Source: Plasmopara viticola
Lineage: Eukaryota; Oomycota; Peronosporomycetes; Peronosporales; Peronosporaceae
NCBI GenBank assembly: GCA_001695595.3
Contig: MBPM02000044.1
Location: forward strand, 310,001 to 374,000
Length of the DNA: 64,000 bases
Direction of reading: 5' to 3'
Part shown: positions 34,191-44,060 of the stretch, in pieces
Position numbering within the stretch: the first letter of the stretch is position 1
Layout of the letters: each line of letters starts with the position of its first letter
Notes under the pieces: generated by a model
What the model was told of the DNA's origin: nothing
Databases searched by the model: none
The model's input: the letters and a program-made list of their open reading frames with translations, nothing else
Program-made: the position numbers and the translations under genes

Positions 34191-34555
34191 TTTAATCCAA
34201 CTCGTTGAAGTAGTAATGATCCAGTAATGAAGGCTGCTAGTTTTTAGATTAATAAATATTAATTCAAAGAGATTGTGCCAATTTTTCTTGCAGGCAAGGC
34301 AGCGAGGCGCTTAAGGATCTTGAAATTTGCCGGAAATCTGGCTTTCACCTGTTTACCTATTTGTTTCAGGATTCAAATACCCAAGTAAAGTTTTCACTAT
34401 GAAAAACCAGCTTTTCAAGGAAGAGTGTGCAAAAGTCACATACATGAGATCGTTGGCACTCTAATAGTCATTTTTAATTTCATGGTTATGCAGAGAAAGC
34501 TCGGGCTTTCATCGCTTTTATAATAAAAGCCTTAAGTTTTACTGCCCAAAGGCTC

Positions 34556-34815
34556 ACACTAGGTGCTGTCTTCGGAGCTGCCAAAACCTGTAATGTCTGA
34601 GGTCTAAAGTGTAGACTTCACCTGTAAGCTCGAACGCTACAACGCATCCCAGCCGCTTGGTCGCAGGGAGAGCTACAAATGCAGCCGCCTCCTCGGCCCG
34701 TAAAGCCCAAAACATCTTTCTAGCAGCGCAAGATGCGTGTCTGATGGATACGTAATGGAGGTTGTTCTCGTTCTGAAGCTTTGAGAGGGCTAGGGTAGAC
34801 AATTTAAGCACTGAG
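34556..34815 (-). repeat. Diverged duplicate, copy 1
   Basis: This stretch (minus-strand frame with HASCAARKMFWALRAEEAAA) is recognisably similar to 36060-36240: both share acgctaya-acgcatccca-ctgctt, then a cagccrcctc block and ttyttagcagcgcaa. The frame is open here for 85 codons but broken in the other copy. Probably a transposon-internal region. Confidence 0.5.
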
Positions 34816-36059
34816 ATAAAAAAATTGACTACCTAAAGTGACATGGTCATGCAGCACTTTGCCCAGGAAAGGCATGCAGGAAGCTATACTGTCTTCCGTC
34901 GAATGAATCTTCGCCATCCTTTGTCTAAGGGAATAAAGTATGCGACGTTAAAGTGGGTGTTTTGATGTAGTTGGCAGCCGTAATGAGCCATAATTTGTCG
35001 TAAATCTTAAGCCAGTCCCGCTTTAAGTTCTCCATTGAGTGACCTAATAAAATACCGCTTTCCAAGCAGGAAGTTTAGTTCTTGGTATCTATTAGATTAC
35101 CACAGTACGTATACCAGCCAGTACGATTATCGGCGGGGTGTATGTCGTTTGCATCAGAAACCACCATAATTTTATGGAAACCGTCTTATAGCACGTTTAA
35201 AAATATTATTGTCATATTCTCCACTTCCACTTGCATAAAGTCTGATAGGGAGGCCCATAAGTAGTATGAAGAGTTATTTTAGTCACGAAATTGTTCAAAC
35301 ATGCAGTGAAGAGGCTGTTAGGCAGCAGGGACATCAAACGATGACCAAGATAGCTTCCAAGAAAATTGCTTCAGTATTTATAGGTGGCTCGACATTGAGG
35401 CTGGCCTCTGTACCGAAGGCTTTGCCTACAGTAAGAAGATAGACTTCATCCGTCACAAAAGCTACCCCTACGCCGTGAGCGGTAAGATGGAAGGGATTTG
35501 TCTTTTAAAAAGCTGACCAGAAAAATAGGCTCTTTCTACTAGACCGCAGCGGGACACGTGCGACTACGATCGATATTTGCCTGGTGGTCTGCAGACACTC
35601 CATCATTGCGTGAATAAGTTATGGTGAGTGCAGTCGGCGCTCTTGTACTGGTCTTACCCTAATAATGCTGTGAAGCTTCTTTTAATTAGCACAAGCGCAG
35701 CCAAAATTCCTTTGCCCATAGGTTGTTTGAGAAAGTTCAAGGCGGCATGCAGAAGACATAACAGGAAATTGCGCAGCTTCCAGAAGACAAAAGCCGGCTC
35801 AGGATGTCCTCGGTGATGATGTCATCAACATTGGGTACTAAAAAGAAGAAGCTGAAGCAATTTGTGGTACATCCGTAAGGTGACATAATGATTGAAGTCG
35901 TCAATGGAGCAAACAATTAGCTTTGAGTTTCATCTCAACGCAAGTTGCTGACCCTCATAAGGTCTACGCAATCTGTAAAAAAGCGGTTTTGGGTGGGTCT
36001 TTCTCCTCCTAATCAGACCGGCCATCGGGTCCTGTGCTGCTCATGTTCTATAGCAAAAT
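34816..36059. other. Transposon-like intergenic DNA
   Basis: Between the two diverged copies. No gene recognised. Confidence 0.35.
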
Positions 36060-36240
36060 AGTGCTCGTACAGTCCAAACGCTATGACGCATCCCAACTGC
36101 TTAACATAGGAAACGTTTTCGATACAGCCACCTCTTCAGACTTGTAGAAGCCAGCAAGCGTTTTTAGCAGCGCAAACGGTGCGTTCGACAAGTGCAGGAT
36201 GTTAATACAACTTATTTCAAAACCTTTTTCTAAGGCTTAG
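36060..36240 (-). repeat. Diverged duplicate, copy 2
   Basis: Direct-orientation counterpart of 34556-34815, about 1.5 kb away, with more substitutions and a stop in the corresponding frame. Confidence 0.5.
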
Positions 36241-39200
36241 TGGATGATCTACCCGCAAAGACGTAGAGCCTCAAGTGTTCGAAGCACACAGCCCCTTACA
36301 CAGAGAAATGTCAGCGGTCTTTCGGCATGCAACTGCTCACTGTTTTTATCATTCGCGATCAAAGTATGTAGTAAAATTCAGTTCGAAGACTATTTCCAGT
36401 GAAGTTATTTTGCTTCTTTTTGTCTTGCTTCCTATTTTTGACAACCAGCTAAGTTTGCTATCGTGTTTGTAATGAAGACATTTTCTCTATGCCTGTATAT
36501 TTATTAAACTATTTAGATACCGACAGGATGCCTGTCACTTACAAATTTGTGAATTTTGTCACGTTGACTTTGGATAAATCGTTGATGATATTGGTAATGA
36601 TCGTCTACGCATGAGTGCGCTTCAGCTTAGCACTAACAATAGCACGCGCGGCTAAATCTTCATATGCCGTGTCCAAGCACTCGCCCACTTATTTAATGAT
36701 GCAACACTTTTGCGGAACCAGTGATCCGAGTCTAATTCTTCAACTGTGCTACGTCGCACGAACGAACATTGAAAGTAGTGGTGCGCAACGATTTTAGCGT
36801 TACCAACCTCTAATAAACCGATCGTATAAAAACCAGAGAGCCAAAACATTTGTTGTTTCCATTAAATGAGGAAAGAGAAGTACGGATGAGATCAATTTCG
36901 AAGTGAAAGACGAACAATTTCGCGGAAAATATACTGCGTCAAGTACATAAGCCTTAAAGCTTGCTGTTGATCAAATACGCTCGTAATGGTTGTATCTGGC
37001 TTTAGATCCTAAGATATAGTGTTCAATACCAAACTTAACCGTCAAACATGACGCGATTGTCGACAGAGGCGTTTACTCTCGCTGACAAACGATAATTCTA
37101 GAGCCTTAGACAGCGCGTAGACAACGAGTAAAGGTGACGAGACTCCTGATATATTATTATGTGGCATCAATGACAGAACAAATTTATTGAAGCTTGCTTT
37201 TATCCCCGTAAAGGCATCGTGCTCCTTGCGCAAGAGGTAGAGGCACAGAAAGATTTTTGGAAGCGAGTAATGTACCATAAACTACTGTGGTATATTATTT
37301 AACTTCTTAAAACATAATGATACTTTTCTTTCATAAATTAATTGCTTTTATAATACGTTGCAACACATCCAGCTCCAAATTTATCAATACTGCCAGAAGC
37401 TGCATCCACAGAAGCTGCATAAACCAGTTAACGCTGTCACGCCATTGCGGTGATAAAACAGCTGTGCTCGATACTTTTGGACTCAAGTTTCTCTCTAGGC
37501 AGCACAGAGGTCATCATCCTTTTTTCCACTAACAAATCGGTATTGTGTGCCCTACGACCGTAATTTTTTTAAATGAGATCTACGCAAACGAGTCTTTGTG
37601 GCGTAGATGAACTTCAATCTTCTCTTCGCATCATTCACACATACAAGAACACACTTTTGAGTGGCATCTACGTTTTGTATCTAGTATTCAAGGTTAAATT
37701 TTGGAAGGCGGCAAACGTTGTAGGCGTGTGATTCTGCTATGCGATTACAGTTAGAAAAAAAGTTCTTGGAATAATTCGTTAGATTACCGAGGATATATTA
37801 GCAGCTCATACGCCTAGAGAAATCGACTTAAAGTATCTATCAAATACCACTACTTGATAGCGCAGTCGGCGGAATGCTCATATGCTCCAATTTGACACGT
37901 TTTACAATCGATATTTTACAATAAATGTGCACGGTGCTGTTGCTTTTCACTTCTCTTAAGTTGCACCCTCAGGTTTAGATGGTCAGTCACTCACATCCAT
38001 TGTTTATTGAGAGAACTTGATTAATATTCATTCAAAATACTCAAAGTGAACATCAATCAAGATTTACTATCAAAAGAGATAATTGTAAATATTGCTGGCT
38101 CTATATTGTCCAACATCCTTTTGATTGCACACAAATGTATGATCATAAGCTACACCTTTCTGAACAATAGCAAATTTACGATTTTGATAGTAGTATGAGT
38201 TTGCTTTTGCCGACCGTTTCAATCTTTATCATAAAAGGGTACACTATCAAACATTATTATCTCTGCTTGATATGTTTACTCAGGTCCGCGACGAGACGCC
38301 TTGAGGTCATTTATTGCTGGCTTTTTAAGTGAACCTGACGCAATAGTTTACACGTCGTCTTACATTTGGATCAACAAAATCGTGCATTGAGGCTGTGACG
38401 TTGTCCAGCAATGAGCTATGCTTTATAATGAGGGTGCTCTGCGATATATACGGTGCTTCACATGCATCATAAGGGGGCGCATTTGACGCCTCGGCCTTCA
38501 ATTGATTATGTCTGCAATTTGTATAGCAATCGCCCTATCGACGAGCTTGCTACGTACTTTTTCACGTGCATGTGTAAAATGTCGCTCGAATCGTTTTGCT
38601 CTTGCCAGGCATATGTTTAGCAAGCATTGTGAGCGCTTCGCAGAAATAATGTCCTCTTTCACGCTTAGTCTTAGGATACTATCTGTCTCTGATCGCCTGC
38701 AACATGCAGCAAATGCTGCTTTTCGTGAGCACCTATAAGTATTTTGCACGCCTCCAAGCGCAAAGATACTACTTTTGTAAAAGTCAGCCGTGTAGATCAC
38801 GTCATGCAGCGAGTGTTGTGTCTGACGAGATAAGCCCGATAGTTAACGTTTTGCTACACCTATTACTCCTGAGATTACTTCGGACTATGATTCGCGACTT
38901 AGCTAGTGTTCATTTTTGCCATACAAATGTCCAACACATCGACAAACTCGGTCCGGTGTCCGCACGACATGAGCTGTTGCTCGCGCTTTAATGAAACGTT
39001 AAAGCTCCTTGAGGAGCAAAGCGAATGGCGCATTCGGTCTTCGACCTCCAATCAAGTCATGACATGTGGAGCTTCATTAAGTATTAGGTCATACCTCGAA
39101 TTTGGATTCGAAACGAAGGAAGCAATGTATTTAAATCTACCCAGCATTTAAAGCAATGACACTTCCACATGGGCGTTTTAAGAGCAGTACAAAGCTTAGC

Positions 39201-39506
39201 GTCACTTCTGTGTCGAGAGACAATGGTCAAGCAAAGGACAAGCTTTTTAGTAAAGTCTGGTCAAGCTGATTGACGCCTCCCAGCGTTACGAGGCAGCGAT
39301 CGATCAGTGAATCCCAGAAGGTCAGACGGGTGAGCAGAAACTCTCGACCGAAAATATGGGAGCCGAGCAAAACAGTGGTCCACGCGACACGGCAATCCGA
39401 CTGGTACCTTTCAAGAGTGCTGATTCTCAAACATTACACTCTGTAAAGGCTTCTCAATTTTTGCGAAACGGATATTTTAGATGTTTGAAGCTTAGTGAAA
39501 AAAGTC
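36241..39506. other. Gene desert
   Basis: No supported gene. A minus-strand frame at 38800-38498 (SVKEDIISAKRSQCLLNICL, ARAKRFERHFTHAREKVRSK) has coding-like composition but no start, splice context or motif that I know; it may be a transposase relic. Confidence 0.3.
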
Positions 39507-39853
39507 AAGATAATAGTATTGTATTGTATTACGTTATCGCGCTGCCAAGTTATGCACGTGCTAGGCTCAGTCTGGCTAGTCCACGGCATAGAATGGTGTC
39601 CGCATACGTCGAGTCTCGTTCGGCGGGCAGTGCAGCCAGCACCGAGGTCGTGAGGGTCTTCCATTATTTTGTTTATCTCTGACTTGGTAAGAGCCCAGGT
39701 GGCGCTCTGGTGCTGGAGACCGTCACGTCGAGGGTGAGACTCGTTAGAGACCTGCAGATGCCCGAGAGCACCTGCCCGAAGCGCGCGAGCATTTAGCCCC
39801 CGCGCTTGGAAGGAGGGCGTCACCCACAACCTTTTCTGTAAAAGATAATAGTA
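39507..39853. mobile_element. Retroposon copy A with 12-bp target-site duplication
   Basis: A GC-rich, about 320-bp element (39519-39841) flanked by the identical 12-mer aagataatagta (39507-39518 and 39842-39853). It is about 90% identical to the copy at 57300-57645. The left edge has short tandem units (ttgtattgtatta). On the plus strand it contains an A-box-like taggctcagtctgg (39562-39575) and a B-box-like acgtcgagtct (39606-39616), 44 bases apart as in tRNA genes, which suggests a SINE. The element lacks a long coding frame of its own. Orientation is not settled. Confidence 0.75.
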
Positions 39854-40452
39854 GTGCCACAAAATTCGCATTTCTCAGACAGAACACAAAAAAGTAGTAA
39901 AATAGTGTGGATGAGCTGCGCGTTTTCGAAGCGGTTCGTCTAATTACATTGAAACATACAGGAAATGACATGCTCGGCCGCTAATTGAAGAGCATACTTT
40001 TTCTGCTAGCAGCACGATGTGATTTGATTGGCAATGTTATAAAGCGAGTGCTGGATGGACCGAGCAAGAAGCAGGCAGTTGCGTCTCGAGGCATTTTTCG
40101 TAATATTAATATTTCTCATCGATGGCGGCATCGTAGCATTTTTTGGATCGAGGCTTTCGCGTTTGTTGCGACAAGTTGTTATTCTGGCTCATTGGAATTA
40201 ATTGTCGATTTGTTTTGTGCAAGAGTCGTTATGGATACAACTTTCCCGGCTGCTTTCTTTCCGGCCAAAGCCGTAGCAAACAAAGCCACCCGACGTTTGC
40301 CGACGTTGCAAGAGAATAAAGTAGTATTACTACTTTTGTTTCTAAATATAGCACACCATTATTAGTTGCTGCTTATTGCCTCAAAAATATTACTGGATCC
40401 AATCGAGCAAAAATCCCCCATTACCTGCCCACCACTACTACCGCTCGTTGCC
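39854..40452. other. 5' region of the hAT-like gene
   Basis: Contains an open plus-strand frame of 126 codons (39985-40362) immediately before the next gene's frame, without recognisable motifs. It is probably promoter and 5' UTR. Confidence 0.4.
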
Positions 40453-42933
40453 ATGATGATACACCAAGGACAGCTGGAAGCTCCAAAGGCGTCCGATCCT
40501 CTAGACAGCGAACCTTCTGATCAGTATGGCATCCCGTTAACCGTCGAGCACAGTGCCCAGACCGACTTGCCCGTGTGGCAATTTATCCACAAGCTAGCAA
40601 CTCCGATTCCAAACCCCAAAAGCGCTGACCGCTTGTTCACTCACATTTGCATCTTGTGCTCAGCCTCTCCTCCCATGCGTCCGACAAGCAAGCGAATCAT
40701 TACATGGCGCAATGCTCTAATGCGCCAGCGAATGTCCACGAACGCCGTGGCACACATGCAACGTGTTCATCCAGAAGAGTTTGGTACGATTGCCGAATTC
40801 AAGCAACGCAAGCGAGAAGCTTTAGAGGACAAAGTTATAAAAAAGGAAAACCACTTTCAAGTAAAAAAGACAAAAATCACGCCAAGTTCAAAGCGAAAGC
40901 TCGCAAGCAATCACCAAACTGACGTAAAACCACTTGATCCGATTCCATTGGCGACAGGAGCCAAGCCTCAACTACCGGAAGCGTTGGCTCGTGAACGCAA
41001 GACAGTGGACCTCATCAAGATGTGGCTAATTCCATCGGGTTTACCCTTCTCCGTGTTGCACGATGAAGCTTTGCAACAGCTCCTTGCAGCTTCGACCTCG
41101 ACTCCTTCTGTCTTGCCAACTGTGCTGCACTTGAATGCGCAAATTTACGAAGAGGCTTCGAAATTTCGTGCTTTTCTCGATTCATACCTTGCGTTTGAGT
41201 TTCAAGCTGCTATGAAGCTGCCGTTCTTGTCGGTCCGTCACGAATATCGATCGATCGATGGAATTGGTGCTGATCATAGCGTGAAGAAAGAGGCTGCAGC
41301 GAAGATTGGCAAAGCGTTTCTTGGTGTCGAGGTAGCATTTATCGATTCCAAATGGCGCAAAGTAGACTTGGTGCTCACTGCAAACCAAGTGCAGAATAAT
41401 TGGAACCAGCAACTGACGGGTCTTGCGATCGAAATCGTGTCAAAGAAGTACAACATGCCTTCACTATCACACTATGCACGTTTTCATGTACGTGCAATGA
41501 AGGACTCACCGTCGAATGTTGCCAGAGAGGAAGAAATCAAGCGATTTGCGGATGATAAGGATGTGTTGACACACAATTTGCGCAACTGTGTGATGAATGC
41601 GTTAGAGGTCGGTGCTACTAGCAATTTGTTGGGTAAAGAATCCGATGTCCGTCGTATCTTGCGATTACTGCAAGAGGTGTCATCGTTTTGTGAAGAGCCA
41701 GAGCGAGCGACTGCGGAAATTTGTGCCACCAAGGGCCTTCTGAATCTAGCTCCATCAATTGACACGCTTGCGCTCTCTTCACTGACATCAATTGGTGCAA
41801 TTGCTGAGCTCTTGCGTGTGAGTTGCTCGCGGTACCGCGCTTACAAGCAGTTTTTTCAATCGCCTAATGTACCAACGGAGAATCCATGGACGCAGCTTTC
41901 AATGGAGGACTGGCACACAGTGACGGAGATTGAAGCACTTTTACACCATCTCGTGCAGTTTCGTCTCGAAGAGCGCACTGCTTCGCGACCAGGAGCAGTC
42001 GCTTCGTCGTATGTGCTGCTGTTTCGGCGCTTGCTCTCTGTCACAATCAATGCCTCTAGCTTTAAATGTTTCTGTCTTCAAGACGAAAGTGGAGCAAATT
42101 TATCGCCTGGAAAACATTCCGTGCGTCGGAAGGCCAAACGTGTAGACTCGTTCACTGCAACTGGTCGCCAATGCATTGAGCGGCTTGAACAGCTGATTAC
42201 GCAGCAGTTTACAGCGTCCGACTCCTTTGAAGTGGATGATGAGATCAAAGCCATGCTTTTGGATCCTCGCATAAGTGCGAAAGCGATCACGTTGGTCAAA
42301 GACCCCCAAGTGTTCCACCGCGCTCAAGAAGCTTTGCGCCAGGAACATCGTGCTGTGTTTCAACTGCTTGCTGCGCCACAGGGTGGTGCTCATGGACGTG
42401 CTGAAGACGAGGATGAGGACGAAGAGGACGATGAAATTAGTTCACTTTTGATGGTTGATGGACCGAAGAATCGGCTTGCTCCACCATCGACAGCCAATAC
42501 TGGCAGGCGATCTAGTGAAATTGTAGTGGAGAGTGAGGCTCGTGCTTGGCAAGAATGGCAACAGGTGCATGTGGCTTGGGACACGATTGCTGACAAGGGC
42601 GCAGACTTGTTTGATAAGGGCCAGTACAACTTGCTTAAGTTGTACCACCACGTGAATATCCTCAAATGGTTTCGTGACATTGGACAGCAGGCACACCCAG
42701 CAGCAGCACTACTTGCTCGCATTTATCTTGGCAAGCACCAGCTTCCATCTCCGTCTCTGGAATCGTCGGTCTTGCGCTTCATGCGACAAGAAGAAGTTAG
42801 TTGGGTGACTGCAGTTCCCGAACGAGCGGAAACGCGCTGCATTCTTTACCACAACTGGCGTCAAATCCAACAAATTCATGCAGAAGCAGAGCCGAGTCTA
42901 CCAAGCGAACACGTTTATACTGGAAGCGTTTAA
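40453..42933 (+). CDS. hAT-transposase-derived protein with BED-like zinc finger
   Basis: The frame is open from 40366, but the first ATG is at 40453 (MMIHQGQ), giving 826 residues in one exon. A BED-like finger lies at about 38-108: the aromatic start VWQFIHKL, C-x2-C (HICILC, Cys66 and Cys69) and H-x4-H (His101, His106). A basic linker (KKENHFQVKKTKITPSSKRK) follows. The long middle region has the helical layout of a hAT transposase core, without a plain DDE set visible to me. The C-terminus (DKGQYNLLKLYHHVNILKWF, then HPAAALLARIYLGKHQLPSP) resembles the hAT dimerisation region WWxxxxxxyPxLaxlArxyL. An acidic run (EDEDEDEEDDE) interrupts the second half. An intact frame without visible terminal repeats suggests a domesticated host gene, perhaps a DNA-binding regulator. 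Confidence 0.7.
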   Translation: MMIHQGQLEAPKASDPLDSEPSDQYGIPLTVEHSAQTDLPVWQFIHKLATPIPNPKSADRLFTHICILCSASPPMRPTSKRIITWRNALMRQRMSTNAVAHMQRVHPEEFGTIAEFKQRKREALEDKVIKKENHFQVKKTKITPSSKRKLASNHQTDVKPLDPIPLATGAKPQLPEALARERKTVDLIKMWLIPSGLPFSVLHDEALQQLLAASTSTPSVLPTVLHLNAQIYEEASKFRAFLDSYLAFEFQAAMKLPFLSVRHEYRSIDGIGADHSVKKEAAAKIGKAFLGVEVAFIDSKWRKVDLVLTANQVQNNWNQQLTGLAIEIVSKKYNMPSLSHYARFHVRAMKDSPSNVAREEEIKRFADDKDVLTHNLRNCVMNALEVGATSNLLGKESDVRRILRLLQEVSSFCEEPERATAEICATKGLLNLAPSIDTLALSSLTSIGAIAELLRVSCSRYRAYKQFFQSPNVPTENPWTQLSMEDWHTVTEIEALLHHLVQFRLEERTASRPGAVASSYVLLFRRLLSVTINASSFKCFCLQDESGANLSPGKHSVRRKAKRVDSFTATGRQCIERLEQLITQQFTASDSFEVDDEIKAMLLDPRISAKAITLVKDPQVFHRAQEALRQEHRAVFQLLAAPQGGAHGRAEDEDEDEEDDEISSLLMVDGPKNRLAPPSTANTGRRSSEIVVESEARAWQEWQQVHVAWDTIADKGADLFDKGQYNLLKLYHHVNILKWFRDIGQQAHPAAALLARIYLGKHQLPSPSLESSVLRFMRQEEVSWVTAVPERAETRCILYHNWRQIQQIHAEAEPSLPSEHVYTGSV

Positions 42934-43067
42934 CAACCGATTTGATGAAAGTAAGGGTATTGTATGAACCGAAGACTATTTCCTTGTCGTATCAGTATAA
43001 GCAATATATTCTTGGCGGTCTACATACTATTACTATCGCTGGCCATGTTACTCTAATATAAAATTCA

Positions 43068-44060
43068 ATGTGCGCTTTATGTACGGCTTCACTTCAACGT
43101 AACCGGTTAAAAACTTCTAGAACGCCTCTAAGCAAATTTTCGTTTCGGCGACCTCACAGAGTAATGAGAAAAGTCCCCGCAACGCAGCAGCCGTTAGTCA
43201 TTGATCTCACAGACGACGAGAATCCACTCGACGGCCAAGATCGAATGGAAGCGCATTTGCATTCCGACGACTATTTTGAAGTGTTGAATCTACCTCGCTC
43301 AGCCTCGGCGTCGGATGTCAAGCGCGCATACAGGAAACTGGCCGTGCAGTGGCATCCAGACAAGAATCGATCAAATTTGCATGCGGAGGGAATTTTCAAG
43401 CGAATTGGTGAGGCGTACGAGGTGTTGAGCGATCCGGAGAAGAGGCAAATTTATGTTAAATACGGAAAAGCAGGGTTGAATGGAGGCGCAGCTGCTGCAG
43501 AGAACGCTGACGGCTATCCTCGCCGAGGTCATGGAGGCTTTTCCACTCAACACGCCCGTGATATCTTTGATGCCTTTTTTGGTGGCCAAGATCCGTTTGA
43601 GGCGTTCTTTGGTCAGCACAGAGGGTCAACACAACGATATGGGCGCTCTGAACATGATGTGTTTGGGTCCATGGGCTTTGGTCGGATGGGAATTGGTCAT
43701 GGATTTGGGAACATGGGCATGCCTGGCAGTGGATTTGGAAATATGGGCATGGACGTGTTTTTTAGCGATGGATTTGGAGGCATGGCGGGATCTGGGGTTG
43801 GATTCTCGACAAGTACCAGCTCTTCATCGTCTACTTTTACAGACCGAAATGGTCATGTAATTACACAAAAAACGGTCACGACCACAGGTGCGGATGGACG
43901 AACGAGTACGACGACACAAGAGTTCCGCAACGGCACCTTAGTAAACTCGTCTTCGACATGTGATAGTCGTTTGGCAGATGCAGGACGGATGCAGCTTGAG
44001 GGAGGGGGTTTGAACGGCAGTATGAGTTACCAGCGGCGTGGCACCCGACCGAGGTACTAA
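43068..44060 (+). CDS. J-domain co-chaperone, DNAJB6-like
   Basis: 330 residues from the ATG at 43068; a start at 43164 (MRKVPATQQ) is also plausible. The J domain at about 68-135 (DDYFEVLNLPRSASASDVKR, HPD at 96-98, FKRIGEAYEVLSDPEKRQIY) stimulates Hsp70. A Gly/Phe-rich region follows (DIFDAFFGGQDPFEAFFGQ, then G-F-G-N-M repeats), then a Ser/Thr-rich part (FSTSTSSSSSTFTDRNGHVI) with the layout of DNAJB6/DNAJB2 proteins, which keep misfolded proteins from aggregating. There is no zinc-binding cysteine cluster, so it is not type I. VIDLTDDE at about 44-51 matches a SUMO-interacting motif. It lies 134 bases downstream of the hAT-like gene on the same strand. Confidence 0.88.
   Translation: MCALCTASLQRNRLKTSRTPLSKFSFRRPHRVMRKVPATQQPLVIDLTDDENPLDGQDRMEAHLHSDDYFEVLNLPRSASASDVKRAYRKLAVQWHPDKNRSNLHAEGIFKRIGEAYEVLSDPEKRQIYVKYGKAGLNGGAAAAENADGYPRRGHGGFSTQHARDIFDAFFGGQDPFEAFFGQHRGSTQRYGRSEHDVFGSMGFGRMGIGHGFGNMGMPGSGFGNMGMDVFFSDGFGGMAGSGVGFSTSTSSSSSTFTDRNGHVITQKTVTTTGADGRTSTTTQEFRNGTLVNSSSTCDSRLADAGRMQLEGGGLNGSMSYQRRGTRPRY

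Noticed and set aside
39434..39871. Minus-strand 145-codon frame (and its counterpart near 57290-57574)
   Set aside because: It lies within the retroposon; the two copies differ by indels and stops, so it is GC-rich chance openness, not a conserved protein.
40366..40452. Extension of the hAT-like protein upstream of its first ATG
   Set aside because: The extension starts at a TTG, not a normal start in a nuclear gene.
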